Source: Azoarcus sp. (GTDB lineage: Bacteria > Pseudomonadota > Gammaproteobacteria > Burkholderiales > Rhodocyclaceae). Taken from it: 64,000 nucleotides of DNA. The notes beneath the pieces are model-generated. The model saw only the letters and a list, made by a program, of their open reading frames with translations, had not been told where the DNA came from and ran no database searches. Positions 8,133 to 16,662 of this stretch are shown piece after piece (the first letter of the stretch is position 1; each line of letters begins with the position of its first letter). Made by a program: the position numbers and the translations under genes. The stretch lies in contig JAIRXQ010000025.1 in NCBI GenBank assembly GCA_031268195.1, positions 1 to 64,000 of the forward strand. Direction: 5' to 3'.

Positions 8133-9872
8133 ATGGCGCAATTCATCGACATCGAGGTCCCCGACATCGGCGACTTCTCCAACGTGCCGGTCATCGACCT
8201 GTTCGTGAAACCGGGCGATGCCATCGCGGTAGACGACGCCATCTGCATGCTGGAATCGGACAAGGCGACGATGGAGGTGCCCGCGACGGCGGCAGGCGTG
8301 GTCAAGGAGGTGCTGGTAAAGCTCGGAGACAAGGTTTCGGCGGGCAGCCTGCTGCTCCGCATCGAAGCCACGGACACTGTGGATTTGGCGCGCCGCGAAG
8401 CAGCGCATTCCAATCATCCCTCCAAGCAGAGCGAAGCCCCGCCCCCCCCCACCCCACCAAGCCCGCCCTCTGGCTACGACTGCGAACTCCTCGTCCTTGG
8501 CGGCGGGCCGGGCGGCTATTCCGCCGCGTTTCGCGCGGCCGATCTCGGGTTGAAGACGATCATCGTCGAACGCTATGCGACGCTCGGCGGTGTTTGCCTC
8601 AATGTAGGCTGCATTCCCTCCAAGGCGTTGCTCCACGTCGCCTCGGTCATCGAACAGGCCGAACACGTCACGGAGGCGGGTGTCTCTTTCGCCGCGCCCA
8701 CGGTCGACCTCGACAAACTGCGCGCCCACGAAAACGGCGTGGTCAAAAAGCTCACCACCGGGCTCGCGGAGATGGCGAAGGGACGCAAGGTGAAGCACCT
8801 GCGAGGCGTCGGCCAGTTTCTCGATGCGCATCGCCTCGAAATCGTCCTGCCCGATGGCGCGAAACAAGTGGTGAGCTTCGCGCAGGCCATCGTCGCGGCG
8901 GGCTCACGCGCCGTACGGCTGCCCTTCATGCCTGATGACACGCGCATCATCGACTCCACCGGCGCACTGGCGCTGGCGTCTGTGCCGAAGAAAATGCTGG
9001 TGATCGGCGGCGGCATCATCGGACTGGAAATGGCGACCGTCTACAGCACGCTCGGCGCACGCATCACCGTGGTCGAACGGGGCGACGGACTCATGCCCGG
9101 TGCCGATCGCGATCTCGTAAAGGTGTGGGAAAAAAAGAATGCTGCACGCTTCGAGCGCATCCTGTTCAAGACCGGCATCATCGCCGCCACCGCGACGGCG
9201 GCCGGTATCGAAGTCACCTACTCCACAAATGAAAAGGAAACCTTCGACCGCGTTCTCGTCGCTGCCGGCCGCACGCCCAATGGCCCGCTGATCGCCGCCG
9301 AAAAGGCGGGAATCGCTGTCAGCGAGCACGGTTTCATCGAGGTCGACTGCCAGCAGCGCACAAATGTGCCGCACATCTTCGCCATCGGGGACATCGTGGG
9401 CAATCCGATGCTCGCGCACAAAGCCGTGCACGAAGGCCATGTCGCGGCGGAAGTCGCCGCCGGACGCAAATCCGCATTCGATGCGCTGCAAATTCCGTCG
9501 GTGGCCTACACCCATCCCGAAATCGCGTGGGCGGGCAAGACGGAAGCACAGTTGAAAGCCGAAGGCGCGCGGTTCGAGAAAGCCGTGTTCCCGTGGGCCG
9601 CGAGCGGCCGCGCCATCGCCAACGGCGCGGCCGAAGGCTTCACCAAGCTCCTGTTCGATGCCCAAACCCACCGCATCGTCGGCGGCGCGCTCGTCGGCAT
9701 GAATGCGGGCGACCTGATCGGGGAGATTTGCCTCGCCATCGAAATGGGCGCGGAAGCCGCCGACATCGGCAAAACCATCCATCCGCACCCAACGCTGTGC
9801 GAATCCATCGGCATGGCGGCGGAAGTGGCCGAAGGCAGTTGCACGGATTTGCCAACGGCGCGGAAACGGTGA
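8133..9872 (+). CDS. lpdA: dihydrolipoyl dehydrogenase E3 with N-terminal lipoyl domain
   Basis: Flavoprotein that reoxidises dihydrolipoamide with NAD+, 579 residues. Residues 1-80 form a lipoyl domain (LESDKATMEVP). A short proline-rich linker follows, containing a run of nine C (8442-8450). The E3 body has the FAD motif LGGGPGGYSAA, the redox disulfide GGVCLNVGCIPSK, the NAD motif VIGGGIIGLEMA, and the active-site HPHPTLCE at the C-terminus. I chose the ATG of MAQFIDIE because it follows an AAGGA ribosome site and aligns with the E2 lipoyl domain; the ORF-track start lies inside the NYN gene. The lipoyl fusion is a known betaproteobacterial arrangement. Confidence 0.96.
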   Translation: MAQFIDIEVPDIGDFSNVPVIDLFVKPGDAIAVDDAICMLESDKATMEVPATAAGVVKEVLVKLGDKVSAGSLLLRIEATDTVDLARREAAHSNHPSKQSEAPPPPTPPSPPSGYDCELLVLGGGPGGYSAAFRAADLGLKTIIVERYATLGGVCLNVGCIPSKALLHVASVIEQAEHVTEAGVSFAAPTVDLDKLRAHENGVVKKLTTGLAEMAKGRKVKHLRGVGQFLDAHRLEIVLPDGAKQVVSFAQAIVAAGSRAVRLPFMPDDTRIIDSTGALALASVPKKMLVIGGGIIGLEMATVYSTLGARITVVERGDGLMPGADRDLVKVWEKKNAARFERILFKTGIIAATATAAGIEVTYSTNEKETFDRVLVAAGRTPNGPLIAAEKAGIAVSEHGFIEVDCQQRTNVPHIFAIGDIVGNPMLAHKAVHEGHVAAEVAAGRKSAFDALQIPSVAYTHPEIAWAGKTEAQLKAEGARFEKAVFPWAASGRAIANGAAEGFTKLLFDAQTHRIVGGALVGMNAGDLIGEICLAIEMGAEAADIGKTIHPHPTLCESIGMAAEVAEGSCTDLPTARKR

Positions 9873-9903
9873 GCAGGCAGACGAATCAGCCGGAAATTTC
9901 CGC

Positions 9904-11304
9904 TTACCTTTTCTGCCCGCACACCCCGACCCATTCCAGATACTCCGCTTTCCGAAGCCGATAGCGCGCCAGACGGCCTTCGTCGAGGTTCTGGATGCTG
10001 TCTTCGAGCAGGCGCGTGAATGCCTTGCGGTCGCGGCCGGAGACGATCCGGGCTGCGACGCGCTTGATGTTGGCAGGTGTCGGCGCCAATCCGCCCCTGA
10101 CCAGCGTCTGCACGGCGTCGATCAGTTCTTGCTGATAACGGATTTTCAGGGGATCGGGCGCAGCGGGTTCGGGCGTGGCGGCGAGGTAACGCTGACAGGA
10201 GCGTTCATAGGCCCAAATGAACACGTCGCGCAGCAGTTCGACGCGGCGCAGCTCATAGATGCCGATGGTGCCTTCGACGTAAGCGAGTTCGGGCACATCG
10301 ATGAAAGTGAGCGGGCACAGGTTGTGGCGGATGAGCGGAATGTTGGCAGCCAGCCGCGAAACGCGTTTATTGACGCTCACGAACGGTTGCAGATAAGGAA
10401 TTTGCACCATCAGAAAAAACGCCTGCTCGAAGGGATCGACGATCGCGGCGGTTTTGTCGAGGAGCATGTGAAACCGCTCCTCGATGAATTGCGGCATCGC
10501 CGCCGGGGCGAACGAAGTGCCGGGGATTTCCACCGGCTGGCGGCGCAGCTTGCCGGAAGCGTCGTCGCGCAGCAGGTTTTGCGACAACACGGCATGCAGA
10601 TTGCGGAAAGAGAGGACATCGAAACCGACCTCGATGGCGTCGTCGACCAACATGTCGACGGCAGCGCGATGGTTGAGGATCATCTGCGTCTCGACGATGC
10701 TCCGGCTCTCCGGCGTACGGCCGGATTCGAGCAGATTTTGGGTTTCGGGCCGAGTATAGGTGTTGCCCTCGAGCCGCGAGGACTCACAAGACAGATCAAC
10801 GCACAGGCGATCGAGGTTGGCGCGGGCATGGACGCCAGCAGGCAGCCCCGCCGCCGGGGTGCGGCCGATCTCGTGCAACTGGCGGCGGATCGGATCGGGC
10901 AGATATTGACTCACGCCCGGCACGTAGCGCTCCAGCAGGCGGCTGTCGTAGCCGATGGCGCCTGGCCGCGCGGAGGGCTGGCGCACGAGATCGCGCACTT
11001 CCGCACCTGCGGCGGACAGCGGCACGTAGATTTCATAGGCCGAACCCGGTTCAGCGGTGTGCCAGGCCGAAAGCAGCGCATCGAAAGTCACGGGCCGGTA
11101 GAGCCGGGCGACGCTCCTGCCCTCGCCCACGATGCGCCCGTCGCTCACCAACCGCGCCAGCCGACGCTGCAATGTGCGCCGATTGATGCCCTCCAGCGGC
11201 GCCACCAGCGCTTCATGCAAAGCGGAAATCCCGATACCGCCGGGGAAATTCGCCACCGCCGCCGCAATCACGTCCAGTTGCCGCACATCTTCAGCCTGTT
11301 TCAT
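9904..11304 (-). CDS. Fic-fold protein with wHTH domain and degenerate catalytic motif
   Basis: About 466 residues. The N-terminal part looks like a winged helix (ISALHEALVAP...RRTLQRRLARL). The central part is a Fic domain with a class-II-type inhibitory motif, SSRLEGN, and a candidate Fic motif PYLQPFVSVNKRVSRLAAN. Active Fic enzymes need HxFx(D/E)GNGRxxR; here His is Gln, the acidic residue is Ser, and the loop reads VNKR, closer to Doc-type proteins. AMPylation or phosphorylation by the usual chemistry is therefore doubtful. The start is taken at MKQAEDV, preceded by AGGGG. No antitoxin gene is adjacent. The gene stands alone, convergent with lpd. Confidence 0.8.
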   Translation of the reverse strand: MKQAEDVRQLDVIAAAVANFPGGIGISALHEALVAPLEGINRRTLQRRLARLVSDGRIVGEGRSVARLYRPVTFDALLSAWHTAEPGSAYEIYVPLSAAGAEVRDLVRQPSARPGAIGYDSRLLERYVPGVSQYLPDPIRRQLHEIGRTPAAGLPAGVHARANLDRLCVDLSCESSRLEGNTYTRPETQNLLESGRTPESRSIVETQMILNHRAAVDMLVDDAIEVGFDVLSFRNLHAVLSQNLLRDDASGKLRRQPVEIPGTSFAPAAMPQFIEERFHMLLDKTAAIVDPFEQAFFLMVQIPYLQPFVSVNKRVSRLAANIPLIRHNLCPLTFIDVPELAYVEGTIGIYELRRVELLRDVFIWAYERSCQRYLAATPEPAAPDPLKIRYQQELIDAVQTLVRGGLAPTPANIKRVAARIVSGRDRKAFTRLLEDSIQNLDEGRLARYRLRKAEYLEWVGVCGQKR

Positions 11305-11325
11305 GCTACCCCTGTCATGCGTTGC

Positions 11326-11342
11326 GCGACATTTTTTGTCGC
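11326..11342. promoter_or_regulatory. candidate operator: inverted repeat upstream of the Fic gene
   Basis: GCGACA, five T, TGTCGC form a perfect dyad about 22 bases before the Fic start. Further TGTC sequences lie nearby (TGTCA, TGTCGTG, TGTCACA). Since the protein has a predicted DNA-binding domain, autoregulation is possible, but this is inference. Confidence 0.35.
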
Positions 11343-11471
11343 ACAATCTGTCGTGATCATGGCGCGCATTATGTCACACAAACGGAGGTGGGTGAGCTCG
11401 ATCGACCAGAATGCGAATGAGCAAGCTCCAATGAGCAAACTTCACTTTGCCGCAGCTCGACCCGCAGGCAT

Positions 11472-12236
11472 TCAATCGACTATTTTCGAGAGCTCATCCG
11501 GGTCGAAATCGTCCCGTTTTTCCTCCACCGCCGGATCGAGCTCGATGCCCGCGGCAGCAAGGCGTTCGACGAGGAGATGGAAACGCCGGTCGGTGTCGGC
11601 GGCGTGATCCAGCAGGCCATGCAGGGCACGGGCGAGCGGATCGCTCATGTCGCTGGTGACGGCGTAGGCGGAAAATGAGAAGCCGCCGTGCTCGGCGGGG
11701 TGTTCGGGCTTGGCGGTGTGGCCGGGTTCGAGGATGCGCGCCGGATTGCCGACGGCGGTGGCCCCAGCGGGCACGGGTTTGGTGACGACGGCATTGGAGC
11801 CGATCTTGGCACCGTCGCCGACCTCGAAACCGCCGAGCACCTTGGCGCCCGCGCCGACCACCACGCCGCGCCCAAGCGTCGGGTGGCGCTTGGTGTTGCG
11901 GTAAAGCGTGGTGCCGCCGAGCGTGACGCCCTGATAAATCGTGCAATCGTCCCCGACTTCCGCCGTCTCCCCGATCACCACACCCATGCCGTGATCGATG
12001 AACACGCGCCGCCCGATTTTCGCCGCTGGATGAATTTCGATGCCGGTCAGCCAGCGCCCGACATGACTGATGGCGCGCCCCAACCAGTGCAGCCCCCTGC
12101 CCCACGCCGCGTGCGCGAGGCGGTGCCAGATGAGCGCATGCACGCCTGGATAACAGGTAAACACCTCCCATGTCGATCGGGCCGCCGGGTCACGCTCGCG
12201 CACGCTGGCAAGGTCTTCGCGCAATTGGTCGAACAT
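11472..12236 (-). CDS. cysE: serine O-acetyltransferase
   Basis: First committed step of cysteine synthesis: transfer of acetyl from acetyl-CoA to L-serine. The 254-residue protein has the short N-terminal helical domain ([19 protein letters not shown]) and the left-handed beta-helix of hexapeptide repeats ([47 protein letters not shown]). The active-site histidine region IDHGMG is intact. It is similar in layout to the shorter EpsC-type CysE, plus a hydrophilic C-terminal extension of about 70 residues. It lies 82 bases downstream of trmJ on the same strand, a common betaproteobacterial pairing. Confidence 0.95.
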   Translation of the reverse strand: MFDQLREDLASVRERDPAARSTWEVFTCYPGVHALIWHRLAHAAWGRGLHWLGRAISHVGRWLTGIEIHPAAKIGRRVFIDHGMGVVIGETAEVGDDCTIYQGVTLGGTTLYRNTKRHPTLGRGVVVGAGAKVLGGFEVGDGAKIGSNAVVTKPVPAGATAVGNPARILEPGHTAKPEHPAEHGGFSFSAYAVTSDMSDPLARALHGLLDHAADTDRRFHLLVERLAAAGIELDPAVEEKRDDFDPDELSKIVD

Positions 12237-12318
12237 GGGGACATTTCCTGTGCCGGGTCGTTGGGGTCAGGGGACAGTCTTTGCCGCCGCCCGAAGCCCG
12301 CATTCTACGTGCAGTTCT

Positions 12319-13059
12319 TTACTTATTCCTACCGGCGCTGAAACTGGCGAGGATGCCGCGCAAGATGGCGACTTCCTCTTTTTCCAGCCGCGTGCGCCCG
12401 AACAGGCGGCGCAGGCGCAACATGAGGCGGCGCGGCCTGGCGGAATCGAGAAAGCCGCTGGAGACGATGCTCGTCTCCAGATGCGTGAAGAAGCCTTCGA
12501 TTTCCGCGTGTGTGGCAGGCTCGGGCAGCGGCTCGGCGGGCAGCGCCGCGCCCTCGCCCAATGCGGCCAACCGCAGTTCATAGCACATCAGCTGCACTGC
12601 CGCGCCGAGGTTGAGCGAGGCGTAATCCGCGCTCGTGGGAATCGTCACCGGCCGCGCGCACAGGCTCAGTTCGTCGTTGGAAAGCCCCGCCGATTCGCTG
12701 CCAAAGACCAGCGCCGCGTCGCCGCGCCCGCTCCAGGCGAGCAATTCGGCGGCAGCCTCGCGTGGCGCGCGGCGCGGCAGGGACAAATCCCGCCGTCGCG
12801 CGGTGAGCGCCGCCGCGAACACCGTCCCGGCGAGCGCATCGGGCAAGGTTTCGACGACACGGGCGCGCTCCAGCACATCCACCGCGCCGGAAGCCCGCGC
12901 CACGGCAGCGGGATCGAGCCGGGCTGCGGTGGGTCGAACCAGCCACAACTCCCGCAATCCCATGACTTTCATCGCCCGCGCCGCCGCGCCGACGTTGCCC
13001 GGATGGGTCGGACGGATCAGTACGACACGAACTCGGTCAAGCGCGGAGAGTGCATTCAT
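12319..13059 (-). CDS. trmJ: tRNA (cytidine/uridine-2'-O-)-methyltransferase TrmJ
   Basis: SPOUT-class methyltransferase predicted to methylate the 2'-OH of nucleotide 32 in tRNA. The N-terminal region VRVVLIRPTHPGNVGAAARAMK is the family signature. The knot region is visible as VFGSESAGLSNDEL and PTSADYASLNLGAAVQ, followed by a C-terminal helical extension. The 246-residue length is typical. I used the ATG of MNALSALD; the 81 extra residues in the ORF track would overlap the divergent suhB gene. Only 45 bases separate the trmJ and suhB starts, so their promoters must overlap. Confidence 0.94.
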   Translation of the reverse strand: MNALSALDRVRVVLIRPTHPGNVGAAARAMKVMGLRELWLVRPTAARLDPAAVARASGAVDVLERARVVETLPDALAGTVFAAALTARRRDLSLPRRAPREAAAELLAWSGRGDAALVFGSESAGLSNDELSLCARPVTIPTSADYASLNLGAAVQLMCYELRLAALGEGAALPAEPLPEPATHAEIEGFFTHLETSIVSSGFLDSARPRRLMLRLRRLFGRTRLEKEEVAILRGILASFSAGRNK

Positions 13060-13104
13060 ATTAAAATTGTGGGTTTTTCGCCCTGCCCCATCGGAGCGCC
13101 AGCC

Positions 13105-13920
13105 ATGAATCCCAACCTCGACCCCGCCATCAATATCGCTGTCAAGGCCGCGCGCCGCGCCGCTTCGATCATCAATCAGGCTGCCAATCAGATCGATCTT
13201 CTGAGCGTCGAGGCAAAAGCGCCCAATGATTTCGTCACCGAGGTCGACCGCGCCGCCGAGGAGGCTATCGTCGGCATCCTGCGCGAAGCCTGTCCGGAGC
13301 ACGGAATTCTAGCAGAGGAGTCCGGGCGCACCGGCCCGCAGGACGGGCGCGGCGCGGAGTTCGTGTGGGTGGTCGACCCGCTCGACGGCACCACCAATTT
13401 CATCCACGGCTTTCCGCAGTACGCGGTGTCCATCGCGCTGACGAAAAAAGGCGTGCCCGAACATGCCGTCATTTTCGACCCCACCGCCAACGAACTTTTC
13501 ACCGCCTCGCGCGGCCGCGGCGCGTTCCTGAATGAGCGCCGCATCCGTGTCTCGAAGCGGCAGAAACTCGCTGACGCGCTGCTCGGCACCGGCTTTCCGT
13601 TCCGCCAGTTCGAGCACATCGACGCCTATATCGCCATGTTCCGCGAACTGACGAAGAAAAGCGCCGGCCTGCGCCGCCCCGGCGCGGCAGCACTGGATTT
13701 GGCGTGGGTCGCCTGCGGGCGGCTCGATGGCTTTTTCGAAATCGGACTCAAGCCGTGGGACATGGCCGCCGGGCTCTTGCTGATTCAGGAAGCAGGCGGC
13801 TTCACCGCCGATTTCGAGGACGAAGGCGACTGCCTGCAAACCGGCAATGTCGTCGCAGGCACGCCGAAGGTGTTTACAGAGCTGCTGCGGGTTGTGAGGA
13901 CGTGCTGGAGTGAACGCTGA
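13105..13920 (+). CDS. suhB: inositol monophosphatase family protein
   Basis: A 271-residue Mg-dependent phosphatase. Metal-site motifs are all present: the EES segment, WVVDPLDGTTNFIHGFP and KPWDMAAGLLLIQEAGG. In E. coli SuhB dephosphorylates inositol-1-phosphate and also takes part in rRNA antitermination; either role may apply. The start ATG follows the short divergent gap with trmJ. The stop codon lies inside a 13-bp tandem duplication (13915-13940). Confidence 0.94.
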   Translation: MNPNLDPAINIAVKAARRAASIINQAANQIDLLSVEAKAPNDFVTEVDRAAEEAIVGILREACPEHGILAEESGRTGPQDGRGAEFVWVVDPLDGTTNFIHGFPQYAVSIALTKKGVPEHAVIFDPTANELFTASRGRGAFLNERRIRVSKRQKLADALLGTGFPFRQFEHIDAYIAMFRELTKKSAGLRRPGAAALDLAWVACGRLDGFFEIGLKPWDMAAGLLLIQEAGGFTADFEDEGDCLQTGNVVAGTPKVFTELLRVVRTCWSER

Positions 13921-13940
13921 CCGAGAGCGCTGACCGAGAG
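13915..13940. repeat. 13-bp tandem duplication across the suhB stop codon
   Basis: CGCTGACCGAGAG occurs twice in a row. The first copy contains the suhB TGA. It looks like a recent slippage duplication, and does not alter the protein because the stop is in the first copy. Confidence 0.8.
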
Positions 13941-14072
13941 CAGATTTTCAGGCCGCCGCGCGGGGGGCGGACCGTGATGGCAGTCACAGTGCTCCCCCGT
14001 TGCCCACAGCGATAGCATTGCAGGCATGGCGCGCGCATCACGGAACAGCCGCGCACCGCGGGGACGTGTTGA

Positions 14073-14110
14073 AGCACTCGAAATCACGCATTCATCGAGC
14101 GTGCTTTTTT
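14073..14110 (+). terminator. candidate rho-independent terminator after suhB
   Basis: AGCAC-TCGA pairs with TCGA-GC-GTGCT, leaving a two-base bulge and a 13-base loop, and is followed by six T. It lies 150 bases past suhB and before the HDOD gene. The rest of the 13941-14187 gap shows no gene. Confidence 0.5.
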
Positions 14111-14187
14111 CCACGTCGCGTGCCATCGAATTCACGCACGGCGATGACGATCGCGGATAATTTGATCGCTCTTCGCCGCAATCCATC

Positions 14188-15039
14188 ATGCATTCCGCAC
14201 AGGAACTTGTCGCCAATATCGAGTCGCTCGCCGCGCTGCCCACGGTGTATTACCGCGTCCGCGAGCAGCTCGAATCGCCCGATGGCACGATCGCCGAGGT
14301 CGCACGGCTGGTGGAATCCGACCCCGCGATCACCACCGGCGTGCTGCGGCTGGTCAATAGCGCCTTCTACGGCTTTAGCCGCAAGATCGAGAGCGTCGAG
14401 CGCGCCATTCCCATTCTCGGCATGCGCCAGACGCACGATCTGGTGCTGGCGATGTCGGTCAGCGCCGTATTCGACGGCATCCGCCCGCAAAAGCTGGACA
14501 TGAAGCACTACTGGCAAAGCTGCATGCTGACCGCGCTTGCGGCCCGCGAGCTGGCCTACCTCGCCTGCGGCCTTGCGTCGGAGCGCATGTTCGTGGTCGG
14601 GCTGCTGGCGGACATCGGACATCCGGTGATGTATCAGACTGTGCCGGAGCTGGCGCTGGAAGCCCGCACCGTGGCCGACGCGAGCGGCGAGCCGCTCTTC
14701 GAGGCCGAACGCCGCATCGTCGGCTGCGATTACGCCGAAGTGGGCGCGACGCTGGTGGATACGTGGCAACTGCCCACACGCTTTGCGGAAGTCATCGGCG
14801 CGCAAATCTCGCCGCGCCTGGGCGGCGAGCGCATGCAGGAAGCGGAAGTGCTGCATGTGGCACAGATCATCAGCAACGCCGACCGTCGGGGCGAAGCAAG
14901 CGATCAGGCGCTGGCGCGTGTCGATCCGCGCATCTGGGACGACCTCGGCATCGGCGCCGCCCATTTCATCAGCGTGCGCGAAGCCGCTGAAATGAACCTG
15001 AGCTCCTGCACGGCGATGTTCTTTCCCGGCGCCGCGTAA
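14188..15039 (+). CDS. HDOD domain protein
   Basis: A 283-residue protein almost wholly made of an HDOD domain (LAALPTVYYRVREQL..., SDPAITTGVLRLVNSAFYG, IPILGMRQTHDLVLAMSV, FVVGLLADIGHPVM). HDOD proteins keep the HD-superfamily fold but usually lack the full metal site and act as signalling or scaffold proteins in virulence, chemotaxis or c-di-GMP contexts. No receiver, GGDEF or EAL domain is attached, so the input and output are unknown. It ends 21 bases before the end of the convergent VanX/L,D-transpeptidase gene. Confidence 0.88.
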   Translation: MHSAQELVANIESLAALPTVYYRVREQLESPDGTIAEVARLVESDPAITTGVLRLVNSAFYGFSRKIESVERAIPILGMRQTHDLVLAMSVSAVFDGIRPQKLDMKHYWQSCMLTALAARELAYLACGLASERMFVVGLLADIGHPVMYQTVPELALEARTVADASGEPLFEAERRIVGCDYAEVGATLVDTWQLPTRFAEVIGAQISPRLGGERMQEAEVLHVAQIISNADRRGEASDQALARVDPRIWDDLGIGAAHFISVREAAEMNLSSCTAMFFPGAA

Positions 15040-15060
15040 CGGGCGCACCAGGAACACGCC

Positions 15061-16386
15061 TCAAGGCGCGAGCACGATGCGCGTCTGCGGCGTGACGAAG
15101 CCGAGCAGAAACCGCATCGCCGCCTCCGGCACCGCAACACAGCCCGCCGTGGGGCGGCCGGAGGCGACATGCAGGAAGATCGCGGAACCCTTGCCGGAGA
15201 CGACCGGCGCGCTGTTGTAGTCGAGCACGAGCGCATATTTGTAGGCAACGCCGTAGTTGATCAGATGCTCGGCGGTTTTCCAGTCCGCATCGGGGAAATC
15301 CGTGCGCGCCCACTGGTTGTAATACTTTGAGGCCGGATCGTCGACCCACACATCGGCGGCGGAAACTTTTGTGTATGGCAGCGTCGAGCCGGGATCGTTG
15401 GCCACGCCGAACGCCCGCGTGAAGCCGAACACGCCGCGCGGCGTACCGCCGTCGCCTTCGCGCTTGTCGGCGCGGAAACCGCTGCGGCCAAGCCAGGCAG
15501 AAGTCACGAAGCGTAACGTCCAGGCGCCGTTCTCTCTGGCGTATGCCCGCACGGTCGCACGGCTGGCGGGCGCTCCCGGTGACACGACGAGCGCGCGCGG
15601 CGCGGCGCCCGCCCTGGCGGTCAGCATGAGCGCCGTCGCCTCATCGGCCGCGCGCGGCGCGGCGACCGGAAAATCGAAAACGTCGCTGGAAAATGGCTCG
15701 TTTTTCAGGGCGTAATGCCACCACTCTTCCTTCAAACGTTTGAAGCCATGCGCTTCCATCGCATCGCGCAAAATGGCGCGATTGGCCGCCTGCGGGGGCG
15801 TAATTCCCGCCGCGCCGTGGTGCGAGATGACATCGAAGCGATCGAACGACGACCCCATGTCGATCTCCTGCCCCGTTTTCAGGTCGACGAGCGTCAAATC
15901 GACGGTGCTGCCGCGCGAATGCCCCGAACGGCGGGCGATGTAGCCAAGTTCAAACAGTTTTGCTTTATCGACGCCGGGATAGAACGCGGCCTTGTTGCGC
16001 GTATCGCCCACATCCTCGGCCCAACGCACGAAATGGCGCACCGCGGCGGCCGGGCGGTAGGCATCGAAAATCTTGAGCGCGTAGCCCTTGCCGCGCAGCG
16101 TGCGGGCCGCGTCCCGGAGCGCGGCGGCGGCTTCGGCGGAGAGCACCGCTTCAGAGGCTTCGTAGCCATCGATCCTCGTCCCCACGAAATTGTGGGTGCC
16201 GGCATAACGAATATCCAGCACCGCCTCCGGCACCGCGTCGCGCACAAAGACGAATCCCGCTGGCGGATAAGTCGCGGACGCAACCGAAGGCGTCGCATCG
16301 AGCGCCCGCGCCGCGCCGCACAGCAGGAACAACAGGGCGAAGCCCGCCCGGACGACCGAATGGATTTGCCACTGCGCCAATTTCAT
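15061..16386 (-). CDS. exported D-Ala-D-Ala dipeptidase (VanX/M15D) fused to L,D-transpeptidase-like domain
   Basis: About 441 residues. The N-terminus MKLAQWQIHSVVRAGF... is a Sec signal peptide, which is why I start here rather than at the longer low-complexity ORF-track start. Residues about 30-235 are a VanX-type M15 peptidase with zinc motif SGHSRGSTVDL and the EEWWHY segment. Residues about 250-441 resemble a YkuD-type catalytic domain (KREGDGGTPRGVFGF...IFLHVASGRPTAGCVAVP) with a likely catalytic cysteine. VanX cleaves D-Ala-D-Ala; L,D-transpeptidases crosslink or edit peptide stems. The fusion suggests periplasmic cell-wall remodelling or dipeptide salvage. No vancomycin-resistance genes are nearby. 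Confidence 0.85.
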   Translation of the reverse strand: MKLAQWQIHSVVRAGFALLFLLCGAARALDATPSVASATYPPAGFVFVRDAVPEAVLDIRYAGTHNFVGTRIDGYEASEAVLSAEAAAALRDAARTLRGKGYALKIFDAYRPAAAVRHFVRWAEDVGDTRNKAAFYPGVDKAKLFELGYIARRSGHSRGSTVDLTLVDLKTGQEIDMGSSFDRFDVISHHGAAGITPPQAANRAILRDAMEAHGFKRLKEEWWHYALKNEPFSSDVFDFPVAAPRAADEATALMLTARAGAAPRALVVSPGAPASRATVRAYARENGAWTLRFVTSAWLGRSGFRADKREGDGGTPRGVFGFTRAFGVANDPGSTLPYTKVSAADVWVDDPASKYYNQWARTDFPDADWKTAEHLINYGVAYKYALVLDYNSAPVVSGKGSAIFLHVASGRPTAGCVAVPEAAMRFLLGFVTPQTRIVLAP

Positions 16387-16554
16387 GCCACACCCTGCTT
16401 CGTTTTCGTTTCGCAAGACGCGCATTGTAGGACATCGGCCTGGGCGATGGCGGCCCACAGCACGACCCATAGCACAACCCATAGCGCGGCCCACGGCGCG
16501 GCGGACGGCAATACTTTTTCGTTGTCGAAGACATTTACAATACAAGCATTGACA

Positions 16555-16575
16555 TTAAATAAACCTGTTATTTAA
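16555..16575. promoter_or_regulatory. candidate upstream activator site (inverted repeat)
   Basis: TTAAATAA, acctg, TTATTTAA form a perfect dyad with 8-bp arms about 20-40 bases upstream of the sigma-54-type promoter. Its position would suit an enhancer-binding regulator such as PrsR, but binding is inferred only. Confidence 0.4.
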
Positions 16576-16591
16576 CAAAAAGTTACAAAAG

Positions 16592-16607
16592 TGGCCCACT
16601 TTTTGCT
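16592..16607 (+). promoter_or_regulatory. sigma-54 (RpoN) promoter for the PEP-CTERM gene
   Basis: TGGCCCACTTTTTGCT has the -24 GG and -12 GC elements with exactly 10 bases between them, as in the consensus TGGCACG-N4-TTGCW. It predicts a start near 16617 and a leader of about 45 bases. PEP-CTERM genes in related betaproteobacteria are controlled by RpoN and the PrsK/PrsR pair, which supports the call. The -24 half overlaps a perfect dyad, AAAAGTGG-C-CCACTTTT (16587-16603). Confidence 0.65.
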
Positions 16608-16662
16608 TAAGGGATGTTACCGATTCACTTGATACAGAATTATTTTTTGGAGTTGAAATAAC

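Noticed and set aside
12235-13104. 290-residue N-terminal extension of suhB in the ORF track
   Set aside because: It is antisense to trmJ; SuhB starts at MNPNLDPA after the divergent gap.
13280-13310. A Mg-site difference in SuhB that might mark an inactive paralogue
   Set aside because: All expected phosphatase motifs are present on closer reading.
16441-16505. Short repeats of CCCATAGCRC type upstream of the VanX/L,D-transpeptidase gene
   Set aside because: Imperfect and few; they lack the regular unit and spacer of a CRISPR array.
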